The notes beneath the pieces were generated by a model. That model saw only the letters and a program-made list of their open reading frames with translations. It made no database searches and had not been told where the DNA came from. From positions 2,308,001-2,372,000 of the forward strand of contig JAUPFP010000004.1 of the NCBI GenBank assembly GCA_036925085.1: a stretch of DNA of 64,000 nt, written 5' to 3'. A program made the position numbers and the translations under genes. Source of the stretch: Brachycybe producta. Lineage: Eukaryota > Arthropoda > Diplopoda > Playtdesmida > Andrognathidae. Of the stretch, positions 22,970-35,900 are shown piece by piece. Numbering within the stretch: position 1 is the first letter of the stretch; the number at the start of each line of letters is the position of its first letter.

Positions 22970-23285
22970 TAACTAGCTACTTTTGAGCCCAAGGCAAGAA
23001 TAAAACTGGCACCGCCTTAGTATTATCATTCTAGTTATTTTGGACATATATTTCTGGCGCCTCTGAAAACTGGCGCTCCGTTTATATAATATTTCTAGTT
23101 ATTTGGCGCCCTCAGCTGAGCCTTGTGCCCATTTAATAATAAAATTCATTTAATAATAAAATTGACACCCCCTTAGTAAGCTCTTATTACCATTCTAGTT
23201 ATTTTGTGAACCTATTTCCGCGCCCTGAGCTTTTGCATTCCAGGCTGGTGCCTCACTCGCCTTGTCCTAGTTATGGCTCTGGGGT
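22970..23285. mobile_element. hAT-like element, CAGAGCCATAACTAGG ends
   Basis: Left end AGAGGTGTAACTAGC and right inverse CCAGAGCCATAACTAGG. The interior contains three loose repeats of TTAGTATTATCATTCTAGTT-ATTTTG and several GGCGCC-type boxes. A related end (ACTAGGACAAGGCAAGTGAG) occurs at about 51828-51960. Confidence 0.5.
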
Positions 23286-23871
23286 TGCACTGGCACACCG
23301 TTTGAGAATCACTGGATATAATGCATACTAGTTTTAACAATATAAGTCTTATAAGATGACAGTCAGTGGGAAGAGTGCTAAATACAAAAACTGCTTGTAT
23401 TTCATTCAACACTTTCATTCGTCGTTGGAGTGCGCAAGAAGAAATATCGTCATTCAGTATTTATTTACACATACATACTCCATCCCACCCACATAGACAC
23501 AGAGAAACAGAGACACACACAAGAGAGAGAGACAGAAAACAGCATAGAAAAGTAGGCAAAAGTAAAGCAAGCAACATCCAGCCACACACACACACATTCA
23601 GCAGCGCTTTTATATATTATAGCAAACCCTGCTAAGGTTTTTACTAATACACATAGATCTACCTACTCTCACTGTCTCACATACTGTACATTCACTCGCG
23701 GTTGCCTGTACAACTTCAGAGAGACATACACACCAGAGAGATAGAGAGAAGAAAAAAAAAGCCACAAATCTGAAGTCAAGTGAGGCGTACAAATATTTTC
23801 AAATGAGAACATAAAACTTTTTATTTAAAAAAAATACATATAAGTCTCCTAATAGACATAAAAAAATCACA

Positions 23872-24001
23872 ATGGAAACGTCAAATGAAGTTAATTCTGC
23901 AGAACGGATAACAAATGTTTTCCGCGGAAATGCTTCATCTGAAAAAGAGCTCAATGTTTATACAAATCTTGTAAAGATTTTTGTCTCATCTTCTGGTTCA
24001 G
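23872..24001 (+). CDS. NWD1/2-like NACHT-WD protein, exon 1
   Basis: First coding exon, 43 codons plus one base. The ATG has A at -3 and G at +4, and an in-frame TAA at 23812 with no Met between fixes it as the first start in this reading. The donor is GTAAGT. It encodes a polar N-terminus and then VKIFVSSSGS (residues 34-43), the opening beta strand of the DUF4062-like N-terminal domain of NWD1/NWD2/TEP1-type proteins. The sequence continues in phase 1 into exon 2, about 26 kb away (SGS-D-FPHERQRL). The family contains large cytoplasmic STAND-type NTPases with NACHT and WD-repeat domains; those domains are not in this window. Closest family member is uncertain. Confidence 0.8.
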
Positions 24002-24439
24002 GTAAGTTGTCATTATTACTTTTTTGTATCAGCATTAACTATTTAAACTAGCAAAACTATTTAAGCAGGTCATTGGACTCAAACACCTTTGACACCTAAA
24101 ACCCCTCATTGGTTTTTCTTTTCTGTCTTTATATTTATAACTATATTTTTCATATAATGCATTGTTGTAAATGTGTTTTGACTTATGGTTATATGAATAT
24201 TCTGTAGCACAAAGAGATCAGCTTTGAAAGTAAGTTCTCTTGTAGTTGTAAATACCAATGTCACTTTGATGAATTCGCATTTTGACATCTCACATTCTGA
24301 AATCTCAAATCACAGAATTACTTTTATGATCTGGCTTAAAAAAACATACCGAATCATAAGTGTCAAATATCATTCATACCTGTGCATATAACAAACACCC
24401 TTTGCAATTTTATAACACGGAAGTAATGAAAATCTTGTA

Positions 24440-24458
24440 CCCCCCCCCCCCCCCCCCC
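24440..24458 (+). repeat. C19 homopolymer followed by A9
   Basis: Uninterrupted run; the longest C run in the window. Confidence 0.95.
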
Positions 24459-24988
24459 AAAAAAAAATGCAATAAATTCAAACCCAAAGTAAATCCTTTA
24501 AATCTAGACTAGACAGATGAGAGATTTCCTAATATGCATTATTACACTAATCAACACATTTTTTTTGCTTTCTTATTAATATTAACTAATTTAGTAAATT
24601 CAACCTATTTCCATAAAAACAAAATATTTTTTTTTAGAAAATTCATCAGAATTTTTTGTTTATTCTTTATTAACTTAATAAGTTTTGAACCTATTGTCAA
24701 GTTTATAGTTAATTTATAACCAACATGCAAAAAAAAAATAGATAATTAACAAAATTGTGTGAAGAGAAAATTATGCTCGGAATGTTTTTATGAATGTCTG
24801 TATTGACTTCACATTTTATATTGTGGTGCAATTTGTAGAAGGTGGTAAGGACTCCTAATTTGTTAGCAACTCAAAGTAGAAGAAAAAAAATTGCTTTCAA
24901 AATGATTCTCTGTTATGGTTACAGCCTATAAAACTAAACATAAAATAATATAGGCGTTAAAGCAAACAAATATGAAGGTTACATAGCC

Positions 24989-24992
<4 letters not shown>

Positions 24993-25049
<57 letters not shown>

Positions 25050-25076
25050 TGTATATATATATATATAATATATATA
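24993..25076 (+). repeat. (TA)n microsatellite
   Basis: About 80 bp of TA repeat with one CTG interruption; likely length-variable. Confidence 0.95.
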
Positions 25077-25323
25077 CACAATGTATAATGTGCCAAAGAA
25101 GAGTGAAAAACATTCTATGCGTAATTATGGGATTGTCAACAGTTTGAGCTATCAATTCAAAAAGTCACGAACTCTTGTAATAATTAGAAGAGTGATTTCC
25201 ATTTTAAAATAAAGCCATCTGTATTTTTTTTATTATTATTATTCTCATGAGATGAGATGGTGATGATGGTTGTATATTGTCTTATGATGTGGTTTTATAT
25301 GATTAGTAAAAACCATTTTAAAG

Positions 25324-25352
25324 TGATGATGATGATGATGATGATGATGATG
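25324..25352 (+). repeat. (GAT)n microsatellite
   Basis: Nine or so GAT trinucleotides. Confidence 0.9.
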
Positions 25353-26029
25353 GCTGAGTGGTGGTTGATGTCAAGGACTCCGATAGATTCAACATTAATC
25401 ATAATATAACCCTTTAGAGACACATCCACCAACACACATTAATGGTTGTCATGTTCCTGTTTATGACCACGCAGTTCTGGATCCATAAATGAAACTCCTT
25501 TGATGGAGTCTCGGATACACAGACAAGAATTTTAAAGTCAAAGCAATTTGTTAAAATCAACAACAAAAAACCCATTCATAAATCAAATTAATATGGTATT
25601 TCAATGAATGTAAACATACTATGTGGAAATTTCAAAATAATAGCCATAAACATTTTTTCTTAAAAATAGCATCATGCTATTACTTTTATGATAACAAGAA
25701 ACAATGTAAAGAAATGAATTCTGATAGTGTAAACACTCATGTTATGAACTACAATGGAAATTTTTCATTGTACAGCAAAAGAAAAACCTTGTCCTTTCTA
25801 TAGCATTCACTAAACTCAAAGACCAAATCTCGTGTTAGTAAATGCTAAACTGGTACTTAGCATATGCTAATCCCACATTTGGTATTCTTCTGTGCCTTGC
25901 AATACCAATTTTGACAAATTTACGTGAGATTTGCTCACATTTTATTAGCTACCTAGGGAACTGGCTCAACAATGTGAAAAAGATAAATGCACTTGACTGT
26001 AACAATAATAAACATTTTAAATAGTGGAA

Positions 26030-26785
26030 ACAAGTTCTTTAGAATGTTTGGAAGTAATCTGTCAAAAGTAATGAATTACTGTAATGATATTACTTTTACA
26101 GTAATTATAAATTCACCTTGAAACCTTGAAACCTTTTGAAAACATGTAATTTGTAATTGTAATTATTTTTCATTAGAATTGTTGCTCTTGATAGAATTGG
26201 GAAGACTTTCACGTATTCCAAAGCTTCAAAACGATCTTACACTACACAGTTCCACTACATTTCAGTGTAATTTCACTCTGAATAAATTGAGATTAAATAG
26301 AAAATTGATATTTTGTCAGAACCCGATAAAAACTCAGAAATAACATTGCATTTATGAATGGGTAGTTCAGTCAAGGTGTATTTTTATTTTTGACCCTTGC
26401 TTCATCCTTCACGGACGTGAAGGATGAAGGAGCCCTTACCATTATATGATGTTTTTTGTAGATGTGGCGGAAAAAGGTTCAAACATTAAACTGAAGTAAA
26501 ACGTAAACTTTAAAGTTCTACAAACAAGAACACTCCAATGACTCCATTACCATCCTTTGCCTATGTTGAAAGTCTTTTGGCAGTGGCCTGTAATGATGTG
26601 GACGACTTGTCTCATAAAAAGTTGTGATGCACACTTGCTCAAACGTATTATATATCTATTTTGAAAATTAATTACTTTGAGAAAAATAAGTAATTGTAAT
26701 TAATTACGATTTACTATTGTAATGAGTAATTACGCTTCATAAAATTCATTATTTTTAAAAGTAGTTTGTCCCAACACTGCTAAAT
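26030..26785. mobile_element. Inverted-repeat element with GTAATTACTTTT-rich ends
   Basis: Left part has AAAAGTAATGAATTACTGTAA and related blocks; right part has GTAATGAGTAATTACG and ends TTAAAAGTAG...CCCAACACTG. The CAGTGTTGGG-AAGTACTTTT-AAAGTAAT pattern is typical of widespread hAT non-autonomous elements. A related right end occurs at 49430-49505. Borders are approximate. Confidence 0.5.
26400..26429. repeat. Perfect 14-bp-arm palindrome
   Basis: CTTCATCCTTCACG, a 2-base spacer, then CGTGAAGGATGAAG. It lies inside the element at 26030-26785. Confidence 0.7.
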
Positions 26786-27099
26786 AGTAACAAAACATTG
26801 CTAATTTACACAGAGCTCTATACTTATCATAACAAATGCCTCATGGCACAAGCTGAGTATATAAAACACACCTAGTTTTATTACTTCCATTGAGTTAAGA
26901 TGACCCTGAGGTTAGATTAGGTTAGTTTAGGTCACGTTAGTCTGGTGAGTTTAGAATTAGAGACAGCTATCATTAGCAGTTGCTCATATTCTATTGGAAA
27001 TATAAAACTTGAGTTGAGCCAGGTCTCAGCTAAGCACTTTCTTAACTAAGCTATACAAATGCTCATCTTCAAGCACCCATTAAAACACCACCCTAAAAG

Positions 27100-27310
27100 C
27101 CTAGACTTTCTAGAGTTACACGCAGCATAAAACATGGTCAATTTTTCAGCTTTAAAGTTGCTCAAATCGAAATTTTGGTTAATACTTCTTTTAAAAATAT
27201 ATTTAGACTATGGAATTTTCTTCCTGTAGGCAGCTATTATTTGCTAGGGTGATTTCAAATTGACAATAACAGAAAAACTTTGTCAAAATGGCAGTTATTT
27301 ATGCATTTAT
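27100..27310 (+). pseudogene. LINE reverse-transcriptase C-terminal remnant
   Basis: Contains a stretch reading NIFRLWNFLPVGSYY, then a stop and FQIDNNRKTLSKWQLF. This resembles the conserved C-terminal R-WN-LP...F motif that ends many non-LTR reverse transcriptases. The same DNA recurs at 54.88 kb (TATTTAGACTATGGAATT). Interrupted and not functional. Confidence 0.5.
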
Positions 27311-29878
27311 GATTGAAAGTTATCTCGAAGGCCACATTGACTCTCGAGCTGATTGCCGGTGTACATAAGTTCAAAAGTTGAATAGAATTTTCACCAACCA
27401 GCCTAGCAGTTATTCTTTAAAGTTGGTTTCCTAAAAAAGTGCATATTTAATTAAATGTACATTTTTGTTTGCCAATTTTGTGTTAACAACTATAGGAGTA
27501 ATTCTTTTCCTAACTGCTTAACATTTTAGAGTCCTATTCTTAATGACTGCTTGGTGTCAAAGGTAGACCTAAACTCACGAACCTTTACATGAGACTTTAA
27601 TATGTAAAGTTCGTAAGTTTGGCGACCCTTAATTATTTCAGAAAAATATTAACTCTTACTTGTCGCAAGCATAATAGGGGCTACTGGTGTTGTTCTCGCT
27701 AAATTAATTATAAATGACTAAACTCATATTTCTTAAGATTCAGAAGATGTTGCTAATGGAGTTAATATTGTGTTGTGAAACTGACAAGACAACCGACAGA
27801 CATTTTATATAATCATTTGAGTCCTTTGCAATTGCAAACTTAGCATATTTTGGATGGCAAACATTTAAGCAACAATGGACATCCTAGTCCCGTTCTTTGT
27901 CTAACTCCCACTCCAGCTACTTGTTAATGTATTTCTGTAATTCTAATTTTAACATATGCACAATATGCATAGCATACAATATACAAACGGTGCATATTAT
28001 GCAGAAACCATATAAAAGTGGAGAGACAGTTAACAAAAATATCTCTGGTGAATCTTTATTCCATCCAACCCTTCAAGAACCGTTTTAACATACAGAAATT
28101 TTAATAACAAATGCAACAAAAATCTAGTTAATCCAACCGGATAAAAATTATTTGCAGAGAATTAACAAAAACACAGAAGAGAAAGGTTTTTTTTTAATAA
28201 TTTGAAAAATAAAATAAAAAGTAATCTTTAAATAATACCGTCATCTAGCCTCATCATTTCACAGAGAGATAATTGCAATGTAGATCCATCATTTATTTCA
28301 AAGCTGAGTTCTAGTTAATCATGCATAAATCCTAATTAATTAGGCATTAATCCAAATTGCATGTTTTATTAATATTAGAATTTTTTAATAATATTAATAG
28401 TTCATGTTTCCTATGAATTTACTTCAATATTTTCTTGCATTATATTTCTATCTATCACTGTTTTGTTCTTGTTAATCACAAGTTTTCCTTGACATGAATG
28501 ACGAGGCAATAACAATTGTTAAAGTGTGAATTTCATGAATAGAAATTTACATAAAATGTACAAGAGACATACATATACACATTCAAATAGAGTTATTGTT
28601 ATTCTTATTTTGTTATAGAAGAGCGACTGTCAACAATAACCTTTATATTTATTTCTTCAGGGGGTCTTGAAATTTATAATTTTCACATAATGTAAAGGAA
28701 ACTGTTTCAAAATAAAAATGTTTCCGTTTCCATTTGGTAGGGCAAGAGAAATGAAAAACAAATACAACCTTCATGATCATCACGGTTGAGCTAAATAAAT
28801 AAAGCTATCATCTGAATAAGAACTAATTAGATAATGCAGTTCTTTAACGATTAAACTTAATTTACATTGAGGCCTGGAGTCTATATACTCAAATTCTTAA
28901 AACTAATTAACGGAAAACGCAAGAACTGCTCCATAAAATGAAAATCGTGAAATTTTCCCTATTTCTATAGTCTAACCTTATACACATTTGAAAATCACCC
29001 AATTTTAAGCAAGAAGATATGATACCATTCTAGTTTCTAAAAAAAATACACATTCAGTTTCTACTTAGCTTTTCTACTTCTATAGCTATTCATAAAACAT
29101 CTAAAGTTACAGGAATTGAGGTCCTTAGTTTCATCATCTTTAATAAGATGTTTTTTGTCTAAGGAAATCGATGTTTTTTGTCTAAGGAAATCTACGTTTT
29201 TGATCAGCAATTGATCAACTTTTTTTTTTTTATAAATTGCCCAAAAAACGTTTATTTTTAAAGATATCAATAAACTTTTAATTTTTCATAAAAATTCATT
29301 GAAGACCTCAATCTGCGTTCCATTTCACCTATGCTGTATTTAATTTTTTAAGCAACTTGTTGGTGTCCATTCAAAATAAAACTTATGAACCAGAATGGGA
29401 TTTTCAATAAAAAAACTACAATTTCTACCAAACATGTTGTATGTCTTTTTATAAAAGTCACTTGCAGTAAGGACGAACATACAATACCTCAAACAATTTT
29501 ATTTCTAATTAAGAACATTAGTATTATCCTAAGTACTTTTAAATTTCCTTTTAAAAAAAAACCCTTTTTAAATAAAAAAGAAAATACCAGTGCAACAGAA
29601 AGATAAATGGAACCTTCTGTTTAGAAGTCTCACATGAATTCTTTTCTTCAAAATCTTTGCTCTGATCTTCGAAATTCTCAAGGCATTTCTGCTCTATATG
29701 AGGTGTTGCAGTTTTTTTCTTCTTCTACTCCTCCTCCTTCTCTTTTATGATTCACTGGTTCCTTTTGTGACACACACCTTTTACTATTTGAATCCTCCAA
29801 AGAATATACTGAGGTTTATTTTGTTAGAAACTCAAAACATTTCAAAATATACATAGAATATAGTATATAGGATTAATA

Positions 29879-30598
29879 TACAGGATGATCATTTTAGTTG
29901 TGTACCATTACAAAATATTAATACCTTTTTACAAAATAGTTTTTATTATTTTTTCAACTAGAAATACAAATAAATACAAGAAGTTTTTTTTAGTTTCAAC
30001 TGTTTCAACGGTATAATTAAAATAAATGCTCAAACTATGAATTAGTTACGTGTTTAATTAGCTACTTTTAGGGCTGATTGAGCCCTTTTGGTGCATTTAT
30101 CTGGCATTTAAATCCTTTTTTGATTTTTTAAAGACAAAAGATTCGGCTTTATTTTTTTCATTTTTTTACAATTTTGAAATTGTTTTCATTTTTCTAATGA
30201 TTTTTGGGCCAGTTGAGCCCTTCTAATGGCTTTTCAGTAAATTTGAATTATTTGGTATTAAGAACATTTATAAACTTTTTAAATTTTGGACATTTTTTTG
30301 AAGAAAAAACAAAAACAAAAAAACAACAAAGGCTTGAATTTTGCATTTTTTTTTCGAATTTTAAAACGTCTTGAATTTTAGTATTTTTTAAGCATTTGAG
30401 CCCTAATTTCTGAAGTATCCTGAGCCCTTTTTTGGCAAGAAGTTTTGGCAATTTCGGATAATATTCGATTTTTTTGTCTTAAATGAAGCTTGAAATAAAA
30501 CTTCTATTGTGCTTTCCTTTGACGTTTAAAAACCTTTTATATATAAAAAAAGGTATTAGATTTTGAAATTATGCACAACTAAAAATGGCAACCCAATA
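29879..30598. mobile_element. Tc1/mariner-like inverted-repeat element (decayed)
   Basis: Left end TACAGGATGATCATTTTAGT-TGTG; right end, read on the opposite strand, TATTGGGTTGCCATTTTTAG-TTGTG. Between the ends are four loose copies of TTGAGCCCTTTT. No transposase frame is recognisable. Confidence 0.45.
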
Positions 30599-31949
30599 AA
30601 TACAGGGTGTACTAAAGAAAGTTATTATGAAGAAATTGATATTCATAAATTCGTAATCTTCTAAGAAATGCTTAGAAAAAAATGGCATAAAATGAAATCT
30701 TTCTTATTCATTTATGCACTGATGGATGAGAGAAAGGGTATTCAGTGTTAAATATACATATATATTGAATATTTGTCCTCGTAAATCTAGAATACATATA
30801 CATAGGAGGCTATATACTCAGGTTTCAGGCATTCCTTATTTTTTTTTTTACTTTCTTCTCATCATTATGTTATGATGAGGATCTATAAATTCAAAGAAAT
30901 CTCCATGAGAATGCTGAATATATAACAATAGAGTTCGACAACTATTGAAGCAACACACATATACATATTATACACACACATACATTCTTATGCAAATTTA
31001 GTTTAAGCTTTTGTATTCACATTGCACATCATGTCATTTTATTTATATATACATGTATATGTATATATAGGAAAGACAATTTCAGTGTATTTTTTTTTTA
31101 CTTATTTAAAACACAAACGATGAAAATGGAGATTACGGACTCATGAATTTGCTTTTATGAACTTCCATAAAGAGATCGACCTAGAAAAAAAAATAAGGGA
31201 AGCCAACAAGCACAGAGTAGGGCCTAATGGATATTTTAAAAGGCAGACAAAACATAGAATGAAGGTCTATTGTTAGTTATATTTTATACGTACAACATAC
31301 ATATATATAAATTTACAATACAATTGTCTCTTAGGGAATAAGCTGCATTTCTGAAGCTCATAAAATGAAATAAAGCAATCATTTCATATTTTTTTTTGTG
31401 TGTGTGTTCATTAGATACAGTCTAAATATGCAGTTCTATTACATAAACACGCACACAAAAATACATACACACACAAACAATATATACTTACACAAATTGT
31501 ACAAACATTGTGTGCACCATTAATTTGCATTAGAAAAATTCTTAAAGTTCTCTTGAGGTTCGCCATTGTTACTCTACAACACCCCTTTATTTCAGCTTGA
31601 AATACATTCAAACTAAGTCCTTTTGTTCATTGTTTTTAACTATATTTTGATTTACAGATGAAAAAGTTAAACAAACAAAAATCAACACCATTTATAGGTG
31701 CAAATGAAGTTAAAACTAGATTTACAGCCCTCTTTTTGAATCCAAAAAGTTATTTATTAAAAAAAAAAAAAGGTTCAAAAGAGCCAAGTGATGCATAATA
31801 GGGTTAGTTCTTTTTCAATATACACTGGTCCTTTTACTCAATTACACGGACTCACAACTTTGCATAATTGATTGTATTCACCTTCAATGCAAAATCTTCG
31901 TGAAAGGTTTCTACTAATCTTCTACAATAAAATTGTAATTTACTTCTAG

Positions 31950-31975
31950 AAAGAAAGAAAGAAAGAAAGAAAAAA
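31950..31975 (+). repeat. (GAAA)n microsatellite
   Basis: Short AAAG/GAAA tetranucleotide array within purine-rich sequence. Confidence 0.85.
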
Positions 31976-32886
31976 AGAAAAAAAAAACATAAAAGGGCAA
32001 AGGTTGAAACCTATTTAGACTTGTATAAACTTAAAATAAAAAAGTTGTTAATAGATTATTTATCTACAATTAAAACCTAATTAGAAAAAAATGTTGCATT
32101 AAAATGTTTTCATTTATGATTAATGAAATGCAAGCGCGCAACTGCTACACACACACAAAAATAGACACACACACATAAATGTATACAAAAACACACGCAC
32201 ATTAAAAAAAAACCGACTGACACACGCAAAAACAGCAACATGGACACACACACATTGAAACACCAACACAAATTTGGCAATTTTAAAGTAAAATTTCTTC
32301 ATTTTATTAATTGAAAAACAATAATGGATCAAACCATATAATAATAAAGGACTTAAAGGGTTCAAATTGTTGAAAAAGAACTGAAATTAGTCAAAAATAA
32401 TGAAGAACAATTTAATGAAATTCACATGCAATTTCATAAATTCATCAGCTGTTTAGTCAAACCACGGTTTTCCAACCACTTTCAAATACATTAATTCCTA
32501 CGTAATTCATTATTTTTCATGCATTTCATCAATTTAGGCAAATTCAAGGTTTTTTTTTCTTCTGTTATTTTATCAGTTTCATCAATTTATAGTCACACCC
32601 AAAAATGCTTTTTGCGCAAAATGCAATCCGACATTTCAGCCATTAGCAAAGATTTAGCATAAAAGTTATGTTACAAATGTGTGCAATAATTGTGTACACA
32701 ATTTCAACAGAATATAGCTTGAACTTGAATTATGGCTGTCATAAAATAAGATATTGATTCTGTTCCACCCAGTATGAGTCTATAAAAATAGGCCACATAC
32801 ACACACAATGTCCAAGCTAGTGTTTCTGTATGTTTCAGTGAAGGTTACTAATAGTTTACAAGGCAGAAGAAAAAATAGCCATGAAT

Positions 32887-32888
<2 letters not shown>

Positions 32889-32936
<48 letters not shown>
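32889..32936 (+). repeat. (AG)n microsatellite
   Basis: About 24 AG dinucleotides. Confidence 0.95.
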
Positions 32937-32939
<3 letters not shown>

Positions 32940-35900
32940 AACTATTCACAATCGACAACAGAAAACAACCAACACACAATACATTCATAAATAATAACCA
33001 AAAATTATCGCTACAATAATTCCTTTTATGCACGCCATATAATACTGTATTACAGACTTTTAGCTCGGTCACTCGAACATTTATTTCTTTTCAGTTGCTT
33101 TCAAATTGAAAGCACGAAAGGACAGCAAATACTGAGTGACATACACATACATACACACAAAACAAGGTTTCACCCACTGATTATTAGACAAACTATCAAC
33201 CAAAAACAACAACAACAAACAAAAAAATAAACCATTTGTTCTGTACTCTTTTTCTCTAAATTAACGAATTTATATTTTTGACTGTCACACATTTTCAAAA
33301 GGAAATGAAGACGCCCCTAAAGTTTACTTTCTCTGTAAAACACAGCTGTTATCATGGTTCGTGTATTTACAAGGGGAGAAATAAATCGAAATATTTTTTT
33401 AATGTATTTTTTTTGGGTGTCAATAAAAGATTGTCACAACTAAATTTGTCACAATATAAAAACACCTGCTGTAATTATAATACGACAGTAAATATAAAAT
33501 GAACTAGGACAAAAATTATTTATATTACAAAATAACACTATCTAGAATGAATTTATTTTCATTTTCCTGAAGAATAGATTCAAAGCCACTTCTTTACACC
33601 CACATCCGGTCTTCATAACTATTGTATAAACCTATCTGATTAGAGATAAAAAAATAAATTGCCTACTACATACATCCCACCTCCAATTATATGAACCTCC
33701 TATTGAGAGAGATATAAATAGGAGGGAAAGAAAGGGGTTTCTATTGTGTGTGTAGTAAGTCTCGTTAAAAACAACTCCTCCCATTCACTATATGTGCATG
33801 CCATGTATTGAATCTATAAGCTTAGAACTTTTTTTTTGGTATATACCTGTCTGTTTGTACCCTATATGTATACATGTATATAATATAAACCTATCATCAG
33901 TCACCATACATAGTATAGGTATTGATTTTTTTTTTCTCTCCACCCAAATCCTCAAAAAGCCACGAAGAGTAAAATCTGTATATAACAAGTTTTTTTTTCT
34001 TCTTATTTTTCTTCTTCTTATTCTCTTTTTTTAGAACTTTTTTCCCTTTTTTTGCTTTAGGTCAAAGCTTTATAACCACCTACAAAACCTCCACCTTACG
34101 TCTCAAGAAAACACAAATACAATTTATAGTGAATGCTATTTTTTTACTCTTCTTCTTCCTTCTTTATGGAGGTCTTTTTTTTGTTGTTGTAATGAAAAAA
34201 AAAATAGTTATCATTGTTTCTGAAACAGTAAAAATAATTCTAAACATCTCTTTGTGTCCTTATTTATATTTGTTCTTTTTAAAAAAAATATTATGTACAT
34301 TCATACTAAAGAAACCCATTATTTATAATGCCCCCCACCTATCTCACTCTTTCTCTCCATTGGTTGCGTTTTTAAAAGCAATCTTCCTTTTTTCTTATAT
34401 ATATATACTGTATTATATTCTTATATATATATTTTAAAAAAACTTATTTATGTTAGATATTCCAATTTGAAATTTGTTTTTGTATTTAAATTTTATACTA
34501 CATGTATAGGAAAATCTTACAAAATTCATTTCTTTGTAATTTGAATTCTGTCTGAACCAGTCAACTCCTTATAAATGAATGAAACGCGGTAAAATGGAAA
34601 AATGGTCAAACATTTTTTTTTCTTTATATTTAATGAAATCGTCGAGATAGAAAAAGTTCGTGGGAGGTAACGCAGCTTTTTTTTCCATCTCAAAGTTTTA
34701 ATTAAATAAAAAATTGATTGACCATTTTCCATTAAACAAACACCGTAGCGAAATTGCAGCATAAGAATTATTTATTTACTGCCGCTTAATAGATAGGTGA
34801 TTTATTTTATCATTTAAAATAGTAGTCTTTAATTCTAACTGACATCAAGAATAAAACGAAATTATTTAATATATGTTCATGGTTACGTAATATTATCCAG
34901 ATTATATAGCATTTATAATTAATATTTATTTCATGTAGGCCATCTATTAGGAAGGGGTCATTGTCAGTATTAGACAATATATACCATTGTCTAATTTCAG
35001 CTAATAAACAATTGTATATGGAAAAAAAAATTTCTGGTCGTTCAGTTTTCTAGTCATTAAATTTTAAATGGATGTGGTTACTGTAAAAAAGTAATCCTGT
35101 TCATCAGAAGTAAATTCTAGAAGAAATTCAAAGTAACAGTAACAGGACTCAGACCAACCTGGAAAGATACTGAAAGTATACGACAATTATTTTTGTAAAA
35201 AAAAACCCACAAAAAGTCAGGAAGTTTTTTCCCCAAACGTCAAGTATTTTTTTTACATTTGTAATGTAACTTGCAAAAGCAACCTTACTTGTATAAAATT
35301 TGTGAAATTTAACGTTTTTTTTATACTCATTAGCAATTTTCTTTGCAAAAATCTTAGGCTCTCGGTTCCCTGGCCACAATATTAGCAAGATTATACGAGC
35401 TCGTATATTGCACTCATAACACTGATGTTTCATATTTAGGTAGAATTATTCATCACTCATTTGAACATTTTAACAAAATATTCCTTAAGAAGTTATGCAA
35501 AGCAAAAATATAATTGAAAACACTAAAAACCAATAGTACAGTAGTATAAGTGAAATTTATATTAATCAATGAAAATAAGTACCTCATTTTGCCAAATTTA
35601 TAATAATGAACAAATTTCTAAACAAGAGGAATAAATGACCTACAGCAATTATAAAATTATGTATGGCGATCTCTGTACTTTGAATTCAATTTACTCAGAA
35701 TTACTCAGAATTTTGGCTTCTAGAGCTCTCAACTGCAATTAGTCAGGAAAATGAACCCTTGAATGGTTAGGAATACTCATGGAAAATTAGAGAAATTGTT
35801 TGTTTTTGTCTGATCCATGTCTGATTCCATAAGGAAACAAATCAAAATAAATTAATTTCAATTATGAAATCTTTTTCATCATCTCTAGTTCTCAAATGAG

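Larger units (their letters stand above)
9743..23871. other. Gene-free region between the mariner relic and the NWD-like gene
   Basis: No exon is supported. Recognised contents are listed separately: a TG microsatellite, a repeat copy near 11.6 kb, MITEs at 12.9, 17.0 and 21.8 kb, hAT-like elements at 19.4, 22.8 and 23.0 kb, and C or G runs (16608-16620, 18500-18508, 18602-18612). The stretch 13.1-16.5 kb is plain AT-rich DNA in which I see nothing. The 3' end is rich in AC/AG repeats just before the start codon at 23872. Confidence 0.6.

Noticed and set aside
26905..26945. Telomere-like GGTTAGATTAGGTTAGTTTAGG
   Set aside because: Only a few irregular TTAGG-like units; too short and degenerate to call interstitial telomeric repeat.
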